Origin: Strongylocentrotus purpuratus
Taxonomy: Eukaryota > Echinodermata > Echinoidea > Camarodonta > Strongylocentrotidae
Length of the DNA stretch: 64,000 nucleotides
Direction: 5' to 3'
Assembly: GCF_000002235.5 (NCBI RefSeq)
Contig: NW_022145607.1
Coordinates: forward strand, 32,232,660-32,296,659
In this document: in pieces, positions 26,301 to 38,300 of the stretch
Layout of the letters: the number at the start of each line of letters is the position of its first letter
How positions within the stretch are numbered: position 1 is the stretch's first letter
Program-made: the position numbers and the translations under genes
The notes under the pieces: generated by a model
Seen by the model: only the letters and a program-made list of their open reading frames with translations
Told to the model about the DNA's origin: nothing
Databases searched by the model: none

Positions 26301-29300
26301 GAGACATATAACAGTTTTGTTGGTGCATCTTTTTGGATTTAATTGCCAACATCTTGTGAGAATGCAAGACAAAGTTGTATACGTCTGTAAATATATTACT
26401 TTTTGTATTAAAGGATGCTGAAACCAAAGTTGCTATGTGTGTCCTCTAAACTCTCGACACTGATATACATGTATGTTCTGTAAATACATTACTTTTAGTA
26501 AGGATGCTGAAATCAAAGTTGCTATGTGTGTGCTGCTAAATTCTTGACACTATATTTAGAACCTTGTCTTCTATATTCATAGACCCTTTAATTTGAGAAT
26601 TCATATTTGCCTGTTAGCAATTCATATCTTCAACTCGTTTCTATCAGTTTATTGTAAATAGCTTTTTGTAGATTGTTCATTTGTTTTGTGTTAATTTCAT
26701 ATTTGAAGTAAGATGCAAGGTCCAATGCAAGGCTTCTGGAATAACTTGGAGCACAAATCTCGACCTGACCACTAAATCTTTGGTCGATTAAAAGGACATT
26801 GTTTTACTCAGATTTAAGGGGGAAATCTACCCTAGAAATTTCACTGCTTCAATCAAAGGAGATAAATTTGAACAAAATTTTTAAAAAAAATGGGCAAAAT
26901 CGGTAAGGAAAACAAAATAAGGAAACTACTCTTTTATTCAAATTGGCAATGCTGATGACATCTTAAGTAGCTCTCAATTCACTTTGTACACACAATTTCA
27001 CATTTCCTTACCCCCATAGTCAAAGTATGTTGTGTAGAAAGCTATTCGTCATCTGAATATACTCTGATTAATAGTTGAGGAAATGTGTACCGGTAACTTT
27101 AAGGACAATTTATAAAATATGAAATTTTGTGTACATAGATGATGGATAGCTACTCACAGTTGATGTCATCAGTGTTGCCAATTTGCAGAGCTGAAACAAG
27201 TGTAGTTTCCTTTTTTTGTTGTTTTTTTTTTGCCGTACTTTCTGTTGAAATGTGACTTCTTTAAATGAGTCACATTTTTATCACTTGTAGAAGTTGATGA
27301 GAAATTAAATACATGTACTCTTTTGAATACCGTAGTTATAATTTGCACCGGATGATGAAGCTGGTCCTGGGTGGAGGCACATAGCTAAATCGGTAATCAC
27401 ATGTATTTATTGATAATTTTATTGATAAAGGTTCTGTTGAATTGTTTCACATTGATATAGTACACAAAATAATTCTATGCACTATTTGGTTTTACCATAG
27501 ATCAAGACTTATTATAGAAAGATTTCTTTATCATTTGCTGGGACACCTTTTTGGCATGAATTGCCAACATTTTTTGGAGAATGCAAGACAAGTTATAGGT
27601 TCTGTAAATAACTCATATTGCTTTTAGTAAGTGTGTTACCAAAGTTGCTATATGTGTGCTGCCAAATTCTTGACACTATTCATTTTATCTTGCCTTGTAT
27701 ATTCATAGGGACATAAACCTGTAAATATATGAGTAAATTGAGTATTCATATTTGCCAGTTAATGACATATCTTCAACTCATCTATCAGTTTATTGTGTAT
27801 TATTTGAAGATTGTTCATGTGTTGACACTATACGTTTATATCTTGCCTTGTATATTCATATCGACATAGACCCGTAAATATATGAGTATTCATATTTGCC
27901 AGTTAATGACATATCTTCAACTCATCTATTAGATTATTGTGTATTATTTGTAGATTGTTCATGTGTTATGTATCTATAGTTTTAAAGGGATAGTTTAGTA
28001 TTGATCAACCTTAACTTTAACACCAAAACCTGCACCATCATGGTGCAAAGTAATAATTAAAAAAGACTCAGTAAACCCCTGTTATTATTCAAAATGACCC
28101 GTTACTTTGTGCATTTAAAGTTTGTTAAAATAACAATTAAGTATCTATCAATTACTTTTTGAAAACCTATTCAGATTTGTTTTCTTCAAAGCAGTCTTTA
28201 AGCATTTTTAATCTTTTGAATAAAAATATATTGAAGGATATTTCAGCCGTTTGTGAACCGATTTTGATCAAATAACAATTTATTCTGAATATTAGAATTG
28301 TATGTTCTTTCGGGGGCACTTCAGGAAATACCAATACCCTTTTTTCAAATATACATGATGTACCTCATTGCTAAGCCTTTGTACATATTTTTTAAATATG
28401 TTTGATAATAAATTCATAAAATCAATCAAATACATGTGTGACCTAGCGTTTATTAAAAAAATTCACTGTATGATGGACGTTCTTAAAAGGTTTTCTGAAC
28501 GTTCTTAAAACGTTTCCAGGACGTTCTAGACGTTTTTAAAAGGTTTCTTTGAACATTCTTAAAACGTTTCCAGGACGTTCTAGACGTTCTTAAAAGGTTT
28601 TCTGAACGTTCTTAAAACGTTTTCAGGACGTTCTAGACGTTTTTAAAAGGTTTCTTTGAACATTCTTAAAACGTTTCCAGGACGTTCTAGACGTTCTTAA
28701 AAGGTTTTCTGAACGTTCTTAAAACGTTTTCAGGACGTTCTTACACATACTTAAAAGGTTCTCACAATGTTTTCTTGACGTTCTAGACGTTCTTATAAGG
28801 TTTTTGCACGTTCTCACAACGTTCCCATAACGTTCTAGACGTTCTTAAAAGGTTTTCTGGATGTTTTTAAGGTTATTAAAACGTTTTTAAAACGTCCCAA
28901 ACGTCCGACAGGTTTTCTGCAGGTTCTTGCACTTAAAAGCAAATCTATAAAAGGTTTTGTGTTCGTTCTTAAAACGTTTAGAAAACGTTCAAAAAACGTC
29001 CATTTGGAACGTTCCAAATAACGTTTTCAACCTACCACAAATAGACGTCTTTAGAACGTTTAAACAAAACGTTTAGAAAACCAATTTGGAACCTTTTTAG
29101 AACGTTCAGAAAACGTCCAATTGTTAAGTGCGACTTTTGATAGTGGCCGTGACTGGTTGAAGGTGTTCATCCTCAACTGGAAAAGTATGATCCAGCAGTG
29201 GATAGGAGGAAATGGGAGAATCCCTGAAAAAGCGCTGAAGATGTCCTAAAACGTGCTGCAAGGACTACTGGTGGAGAATGACGAACTCTTCAAACCAGGG

Positions 29301-32300
29301 CTGGGTTCGCTAAAAGGAGTTGAAGTGAGCATTGACATCGACCAAAATGCCTCTCCAAAATTTGTAAAAGCGAGACCAGTGCCGTTCGCAATGAAACCGA
29401 AAGTGGAGGCTGAACTTGAACGGCTAGAGCGAGAGGGCATCATTGAACCGGTCCAGTTTTCTCAATGGGCCGCCCCATTAGTACCGGTTATGAAACCGGA
29501 CGGATCCATCCGGATCTCCGGTGACTACAAAGTCACAGTGAATCAAGCGTCAAGAGCGGTTACATATCCAATACCACGCATAGAGGAATTGTTCGCGAAA
29601 CTTGCTGAGGGAGAGTGCTTCACTAAGCTAGATTTAAGCCACGCTTACCAACAGCTAATGATCGACCAGGGATTGCGGGATCTCGTCTGCATCAACACAC
29701 ATCACGGCCTGTTTCGCTATACACGGTTGCCCTTTGGTGTGATCGCCGCCCCATCAATCTTCCAGAGAATCATGGAAAGTCTTCTTGGAGGAATTCCTCA
29801 TGTCGCGGTCTACCTGGATGATATCTTGGTAACACGAAAGACTCTCGCGGACCATCTGGACAATTTGAAGCGTGTCCTCAATATCCTTCGCGATGCCGGA
29901 TTACGGTTAAAGAAAGGCAAGTGTGTCTTCTTGAGTCCAGAGGTGGAGTACCTAGGGCATAAAGTCAGTGCACGAGGGTTAGAACCGACAGATGAGAAAG
30001 TACGCGCAATCACACAGGCCTCCCAACCGCGTAACGTGACAGAGCTGAAGTCTTTTCTAAATTCCTTCCAGAGCTCGCAACAATCCTAGAACCTCTACAC
30101 CATCTCCTCCGGAAAGGAAGCCGCTGGTCATGGACGGCGGACCAGCAGAGGGCGTTTGATAAGAGCAAGGAGCTCTTACAATCATCGCGACTTCTCACCC
30201 ATTTCGACAATGACAAGGAATTGATACTCGCGTGCGACGCCGTACGGGGTAGGAGCCGTGCTGGCACACCGGATGTTGGATGGGGAAGAGAAGCCCTTTG
30301 CATATGCGTCGAAAATGTTAAATTCGGCAGAGCGTAACTACTCTCAATTGGACAAGGAGGGGTTAGCCATCATGTTTGGAGTGAAACGATTCCACCAGTA
30401 CGTATACACATACGGTAGGAAGTTCACAATAGTAACCGACCACAAGCCGCTTCTGGGGCTCCTCGGGGAGTCCAAGGCCATTCCGCAGATGGCCTCGCCG
30501 AGGGTACAAAGATGGGCCATTACCCTCTCTGCGTACATATACAAGCTGGTATATAAACCCGGATCCGCTAATTCAAATGCGGACGCACTGAGTCGCCTTC
30601 CAAGAAGCACAACGACCACCGAGCCTGAGTTACCAACAGAAATTCTGTCGATGTTCAACATCTTGCAGAGAACCCCTGTCACACCGAAGCGAGTTCGCGA
30701 GTGGACAGCACATGACAGAGTTTTATCACGTGTCCGGAAACATGTGATGTCCGGATGGGGACATTCTTGCGAAGATGAAGAATTGAAGCCGTACTTCAGT
30801 AGGAGACATGAACTCAGCGTTCAAGATGGATGTGTCTTGTGGGGTACCCGGGTCGTCATCCCCACTAAGGGTCGGGAACAGATCTTAGATGAGATACATG
30901 ACACTCATCCTGGAATCGTAAGAATGAAAGCCATCGCGCGTGGAATAGTCTGGTGGCCGAAACTAGACTCTGAACTGGAACGGAAGGTGAAGCAATGCTC
31001 CGTTTGTCAGCAATATCAGCGCCTTCCACCGCGATCTCCCGTACATCCATGGGAGTACCCGAGTGTTCCATGGGAGAGAATTCACATCGATTTTGCCGGT
31101 CCGTTCGAATGAAAAATGCTCCTGATAATCGTTGACGCGTACTCCAAATGGATAGATGTACATGTGATGTCATCGGCGACATCATCGGCAACAATCGATC
31201 GCCTCAGACAGACATTCGCGATACATGGACTACCTCGTGTGGTAGTTTCCGACAATGGAAGTTCCTTCACGAGTTCGGAATTCCAAGATTTCATGTCGCA
31301 AAATGGAATCAAACATGTGAAAAGTTCACCTTACCACCCCGCTAAAAACGGACTGGCAGAAAGAGCGGTACAGACGGTGAAATCTGGTCTCAAGAAAGTC
31401 ACAGGAGGTAAACTCGAAACTCGCTTAGCGCGCTTCCTCCTGGCCTATCGGACAACAGAGCACTCCACCACTGGAATGCCGCCAGCCGCCATGCTCATGA
31501 ACAGACAGTTGAGAACCAGACTGGATACCTATATCCAGACGTCAAAAATAAAGTTGACGAAAAGCTGAGAAATCCGGCCGCGCTGAACCGCGGACCTCAG
31601 ACTTACCGAGAATTCCAGACTGGTGAGCTGGTTTTCGCCCGAAATTTTGGCATAGGAAACACTTGGATGCCGGGAACGGTTACGGAAAAACGCGGTCCGG
31701 TGTCCTACGAGATCGAACTCGAGGACCGCGGTGGAAAATGGCGACGTCATGTCGACCATTTAAGAAATCGTTATCAGAAAAAGGATGAATCTTCCGCGTC
31801 GCGTCCGAATTCCGATGACGAGTTCCTTTTTCCTGAGGAGGGCGAAGCAAATGACCGTCAGGATCATCAACATCGCGATGACCACCAGGATCGCGAGCAC
31901 TTCGACGATGATCACAATCACAGGGATCGTAATGAACATCAAGATCGCGATCAACAACCTGAAAGGAGTAAATGCCCACAGCGCCCTCCCGATTATTACG
32001 GGTTCCCATAAAGACTCTTAAAAGGAAGGACCCTTAAATAAATGGAACTTAAATTCCAAAATAAATCAAATACTTCACAAACGAAGGAACGTAACATTTC
32101 TGGACTCATGAACGTTTTCGGATATCAACATGTTACTTTTTATTTGGACTCACAAGTTTCTCAGCAATGATATAGTTAATTTACGATAACACATAATTGT
32201 TTCATGGAATGTATTTTCAGTCTAAAGGGGGAGGGATGTTATGTATTGGCGCATCTGCGCATGCGCACAATCAGACAGTAACTTGATTAAACTACTTGAA

Positions 32301-35300
32301 CACACACTCTGATTCCCTGTCTCTTTTCATCTCCGTCTTGGCCTACTTTTAGTAAGATGTTATACTAAAGAGTAGGTAGTCTCATTAACTAGTTCATATA
32401 TAACAGTCAAGAACACAGATGTTATTCTTGATTTCATATCCATTTCAATCATTTTAGACTTGATCGAAATACCTCAGAGAATCTACATTCGCTCTCGGTA
32501 GCATGTTTACATTTTGTTTGACCAAACGAGACTGAAAAAGAGCGAATATATTTCTGTCATCATAGTGGACAAAGTAATTGTAGTATTATAATGAGCAAAA
32601 CAGGAAATAGATAATACAGGAGATGGAAATGTATTGGCATCTACTGTACCTGAAACTAATGCAAATATGCATTTTTAATCTATAGGCAATAATCACTTGG
32701 GTGTCACCAATGAGGGGAAGACATTGCTTTTCAGTGAAGACCAGCCTATGGAGGGAGTGACAGGTAAGACATTCTATATTCACTTTTGCTCCTGCACCAA
32801 TAATTGTTCAGCGTCACTGACCATATTCTTAACTTCATCCATGGACCCAACATGATATACTTGTATCTGTCCTTAACCCTAGAATCCAAAACCTAACTTA
32901 AAACCCACTTGCAACCCAAACCCTAATGCTATACATGTGATGAAATAAAGCCCGGAGCAATTGTTGTGGTAGCAAATGTCTGGTCGTATTCACTAATGAC
33001 GGGAAGACATCGTTAATAGATCATTATCAGCCTATGAAAGGTGTTGCAGGTAAGACATTCTATATTATTTTACCATCACTTCAGGGAGGATTCCAAGTCA
33101 GGATGTGCTTCTTAGATGTTTGATTCACCTAGCATAACTGCCATGATTGCTTCTGATGAACGTCCAATAAGATAGACATTATATAGTCTTCTGTGCTATT
33201 TAATGACACCATCAATGTTCTAGTTTTTATGTTGGCCTCTGTTTTGGGGCCATATCTTTCCCTTTTTTCCTTTTTTTGTGTGGAGAAGAATTTGTCCAAA
33301 TTATGTTTTAGTGATGAATCTTTATATGTGTAAAGACACAGTTTATGAATTAGACTGTGACATAGGCAATGTCCTCTTTACAACTAAGCTTTTTGTGACA
33401 ACATGTTCTTGTTCACGAATGGTTCATGTCGTGTCTTTGTTTCCTCAGAAGTTCAGCTAAATGTCACCCATTCCAACCAGTTGGTGAGGGAAGAAGCACA
33501 AGGTAAACTACAAGCTCTCCTAGATGCCAGTTCCTCACAGGTCAGTTTGGTCCCATCCACAGGAGTATCAGCAGATTTTCTAGAGGGGCTTAAGTCATTC
33601 ACCGAATCGTGTAAGCCTCATTTAGACTTGGTGAAGGACTTGGAGAGGAGCATAGGGAGGAATGGATTCTACAAGGCCATTGGATTGACTTTAGATTCTA
33701 TTCATTTCTATGTAAAGGTGTATACCATCGAAGGGCTACGTTTGCTTCAAAGTGATGTTCAAAGCGGCCGCATCGGACATCAGCTTGGAAAGGTGCTCGT
33801 CTCTGAAAAAACCAAGCAGCAAGTTCTAGATGTTGCGCCTGAAGGAAGTGGTGCTTGGGATCTACTTTCACACGCAGTCACTGACCCAATCCTGTCCAGC
33901 ACTTGGCTGTCAACAGATTTTGAGAATAGGGAAGCATTGAAAGAAGACAGAACATCATCGTCAGATCTCATGGCCCAACAAGGGCACCCAGTTGTCCAAG
34001 CAGCCACTGTCAGAAAGCAGGTTGTCACTCAGGAGGAAGGAAATTCTGGTCTCCTAGCTAGTAGTTCTCCTCTGGCAACACCCGGAGAAGTCGCTTTAGT
34101 GGCATCTCATGTATCAATGAGACAGGATAAATGTGGGCCAGACGATGCTATGGACAAAGAAAAAGATTCTGTAACAAGCCCAGAGAAAGCATATTCAGGT
34201 AAGAACAATTATATTTACATTGAGCTACTTGTACTTTAACATCTCAAAGATTTGTCCTTATCCCTACATCTTTCACATTGAATTTGACAGGAGGGAAATT
34301 TGTGATTAGTTAAGAGGCAGAAAGTTTATTTCAAGCCTTTATCAAACCGACCCTCTGACCCTCCGAACGGTGTAGACGTGAAATTTTTTCGCGGAGCCTT
34401 CGCTGTTTTTAATCACCTGAATCTTCGGTTATTTTTCACCATCCGCACCCATCCTCGATATATATGAATCTTCAATAGTGTTTCTTCGATGTTTGATGTT
34501 TTTTACGACAATTTGTGATTTTTAACATTGGATATTTTTAGCTAAAACTTTCGCACCCGTGTACATGTATATTCTACGTAGTTGACTGGGCACAGAGCAT
34601 CACACCGGCAAGCGACGCGACGGAGAGCCGATCTTTCTCCAACGCTCTACTTACGGCAGAGGTCTTGCACCAACCCGCATCGGCTTCCCTAGAAGCTCGC
34701 CAGCCCGTCAGCAAATTGTGTTGTTATTTTCGTACTTTTCGATGTATTTTTAACCTTTTTATAATAAAATAAAAAATTGGCCGCCTGGCCTGGCCGCCAT
34801 TTTTTACAACCATGCATTCTCTACGTACGCTAACTACCTTAGCCGTCTTCTTGCTTTCTATGTGGATTGAACAGGAATATCATCAATTTGATGACAACAT
34901 GGAATTGATTCTGCGCCATAGTAACCCAATAAACAAAATCACGTGAAAATCACGTCAATATCAAGGTATCGACTTGAGGAGAGTTACGTTCTTCAAACAC
35001 CGGACATTTACGTAAATGTGTTAATACGTTTATTGCACTAGGTCACTTAAAACACACGTACACTAAAATCACGCAATTGTCACTGCAATATCACCATTAT
35101 AATAACGTGATTATCCCTACCTTGGAGACCATGGTTTGTAAACCTAATACTCCCGTGTTTGTTTGGTTTAAATTACATCTTCATAAACGAAATTATCACG
35201 TCACAGAAACACGTGAAGCGTTAGTGATAGTTTTAGTCAAAATATCTGAGTGAAATTCACGTGAATATTACGAGGCTGAATTGAGATGAATCATGTTCTT

Positions 35301-38300
35301 CATTCACGTGAAATTTACGTCGAAGAGGAAATATGTTACTGTAACCCGCGTTCAACCCAATAATTACGCAAATGTTACACAATAAATGAACCAAAATAAT
35401 GACGTTCTCATCCCGTTTCTGAACATCGTGTTTTGGATCTTCTATAATTACATCCATGCGCGCCGGAAGCAGTTTGGGATTAGAGGGGTTGGGGGGGGGG
35501 GGGGTGCAAACATCCCAGAAGAGAAAGCTTGTTGCAACTGGTCCAGCTGATGAACCAGTTAATGCCAACTGGTAACCCTGGAATTGGAATGGGCTAAATG
35601 ATCCAGTTGATCCAGGCCAGTTAGAATTCAACTGGTCTAGCTGAACCATTAGAACCATTTGGTAAAACTTCCAACCACTTAAACGGCAACAACACTTCAA
35701 TACTGGTACGTCTGTATTTCCAATGTAAAGGCATTGGTAATAAGTAGACTTACCTAATTTAATTAATTTTTTCATATACTTGTATTTTGTTGAAAGTATT
35801 TTAGTTCATAGTTAATGTTTCCCTTATTCATGTTTAATGAAATGTAATTTAAACGAAGTAGCGAAATGTCCTAATAACTGGTAATTTATATTTGTAGTAT
35901 TTTCGAAATGAATTGCATATATTAACTAAATCATTAGTAATTAAGAAATGTGCTGTAAATTCAGATAAATTGTTAAAAAACATAGATCGGCACGCACCCC
36001 ATCATATTCAATATGCAAATTAATTGGTGTCAGCTTGTTCAACTGGAAATATGCCAACAGTCAGTCATCAACTGCATGGTGCAACTGGAAATATGCACAC
36101 AGACCAGTTATCAACTGGTGCAATGAAAATATGCCAACAGTCAGTTATCAACTGGTGAAAATAGAAATATGCCAACAGTCACGGGATTATCACCACGGAA
36201 CTTAAATGGTAACTGTGAAACCATCAAGACACCCAAGAATAACTCATTTTTCACACCTGGAAATCACGGAATGCCCAGCTTAATCCGTTGAGTCACGTGA
36301 TCATCACCGCAGGAACTGCTGGCAACTTTGACTACCATTTTAATAGGTGTTTTAAGACACCTAATAATTACTAATTTTTCACACCTAAATATCACGGATT
36401 CACAGCTTAGATTAGTAATCAGCTTGAGCCACGTGATCATAACCGAGAAAGTTATGGTAACTTTGAAACCATTTAAAAAGGTGTTTTAAGGCACCTAATA
36501 ATTACTAATTTTTCACACCTAAAAATCACGGATGCCCAGCTTAGATTAATAATCCGTTCGAGTCACGAGATCATTACCGCGGAGCTTATGGCAACCTTGA
36601 CTACCATTTAAAAAGGTGTTTTAAGACACCTAATAATTACAAATTTTTCACACCCAAATATCACGGATTCACAGCTTAGATTAGTAATCAGCTTGAGCCA
36701 CGTGATCATAACCGAGAAAGTTATGGTAACTTTGAAACCATTTAAAAAGGTGTTTTAAGGCACCTAATAATTACTAATTTTTCACACCTAAAAATCACGG
36801 ATGCCCAGCTTAGATTAATAATCCGTTCGAGTCACGAGATCATTACCGCGGAGCTTATGGCAACCTTGACTACCATTTAAAAAGGTGTTTTAAGACACCT
36901 AATAATTACGATTTTTCACACCTAAATATCACGGATTCACAGCTTAGATTAGTAATCAGCTTGAGCCACGTGATCATAACCAAGAAAGTTATGGTAACTT
37001 TGAAACCATTTAAAGAGGTGTGTAAGACACCTCAGAATTACTAATTTAATATAACCAGAGATTCACGGACAGAATAATAAGACGATTAGCCGGTGTAAGT
37101 AACGTGATTATTACCATCAACCTTGGATAACCTGTGAAACCGATCGATAAAGGTGCTTAAAAGACCAAATAATTACTTATTTATCACCACCATCGGTTAA
37201 CGGACAAAAAACTCGTTGCTTGGTCAAGTGGTTATTTGGTCATAAACACTTGATTTACAGAGGTAAGTGGGATCACGTTACTCCAGTCGCGTGATAAATT
37301 GGTGGTTTTTAGGTTAGATGAAAACGTGAACAGGAGTACCTTTTTTTGTTTAAATGAAGGCACGTGTCGATAACGTTTAAATCTAGTTCAAAAGCCACCA
37401 TACTTTAAAATCACTTAAAATACACTCCCAAAAGAGGTTACTTTTTAGTGTTCTGTTTATTGGGAAGGTAGGGTCCAACCATTTATTTTCTGGATCAAAT
37501 TCAATCTTTCCTGGCAACGCTAGCAATGTCGTCAGTAATGTCGTGAATTCATTCAGTAAACAATTTGACAATGCTATCTTGCTGTATTCTTCATGCAAGC
37601 TCAGAAAACAACAGCTTGCCAACAGAGGCATATATTCCTCCATGTTGATCAATTTTTAACCTGGAAAACTCAACTACTGCTGCCAATTTACTTTCACTTT
37701 TGGGACTTTGTGGTGACGTGCACCCCACCCAGGGCCTTCGACTAGAAAGTCTAGAACTAGATCTAGAAATTCTGCAAATAAAATAAAATTTCCCTGCACC
37801 CAGTGCGATGAAGAGGTTCGTGACAACCAACGTGTGCTAAGCTGCGATGGCTGTGGTAGGTGGACCCACACCATTTGTAGCGACATCAGTAACGAGGAGT
37901 ATACCAAACTCACTGAAATAGGTGACTTTGCATGGCTATGCCCTGCCTGCGTCACTGTGAACTCTAACATAGACGACTCATCTCTCAATACTTCGGATAA
38001 TACTGAAGTTGACGACAGCGAAACACTTAAAACAATTTCTCCTAATAGGAAACCAACACAGAGTAGACCACTGACATGTGATAACGACACCAGGCCCCAA
38101 CAACAACGTGACCAAAACCAAAAAAGATCTGGCCTGAAGATACTTAACATCAACTTCCAAAGCATCACAAGCAAAGTTGAAGAATTTCAAGTTCTACTGG
38201 AAGCTGAACAACCCGATATTTTGATATGTACTGAGACGTGGCTAAATGCAGATATAAAGAACTGTGAAATTTTTCCTGATCACTACCAAATCTTCCGTAA

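Larger units (their letters stand above)
12973..29130 (+). mobile_element. ~16-kb Tnp2/CACTA-like DNA transposon with transposase and DUF4806 genes
   Basis: The left terminus CCCAGCAAACACAAAACG begins directly after LTR-element sequence, and LTR-element coding sequence resumes near 29131, so the insert is delimited by its host element. Both ends are arrays of AACGTT/ACGTTT-type palindromic words: about 290 bp at the left (12984-13260) and about 640 bp at the right (28478-29122). This resembles the subterminal repeats that bind the accessory protein of plant CACTA elements. Inside are a Tnp2-like transposase (13801-19498) and a DUF4806 gene (20144-24616), both on the plus strand. A right-hand copy of the CCCAGC terminus was not found, so the exact right edge is uncertain by about 30 bp and may be trimmed. 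The CACTA assignment rests on the transposase, not on the termini. Confidence 0.75.
11629..32405 (+). mobile_element. Ty3/gypsy-type LTR element, broken, split by a nested transposon
   Basis: Two 169-bp direct LTRs (11629-11797 and 32237-32405), both beginning TGTTATG and ending TAACA, bound the element. It is flanked by the 5-bp target duplication gtcaa (11624-11628 and 32406-32410). The parts in order are a leader with probable primer site just after the 5' LTR, a gag region with a CCHC zinc knuckle, a protease region, reverse transcriptase, RNase H, integrase, a His/Asp/Arg-rich repetitive tail, and a polypurine tract next to the 3' LTR. The order RT-RH-IN marks Ty3/gypsy. The LTRs differ at about 4% of sites by eye, so the insertion is not very recent. 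It is a fossil: an approximately 16-kb DNA transposon splits it and a handful of other breaks are present. It sits in sense orientation in a host intron. Confidence 0.9.
34925..37464. mobile_element. 2.5-kb non-autonomous element with TCACGTGA motif ends
   Basis: The left end CCCAATAAACAAAATC is mirrored by GTTCTGTTTATTGGG at the right. The interior near both ends is crowded with TCACGTGA/ATCACG words (34935-35290 and 36180-37360). The terminus resembles CCCAGCAAACACAAAACG of the 16-kb transposon, but the subterminal word is different. It holds no transposase. The flanks may share a 2-bp AA repeat. A tandem array and an AACTGG-rich insertion lie inside. Confidence 0.65.

Noticed and set aside
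12973-29130. Calling the 16-kb insert a classical CACTA element by its ends
   Set aside because: The left terminus is CCCAGC, not CACTA/CACTG, and no matching right terminus was found. The assignment therefore rests on the transposase only.
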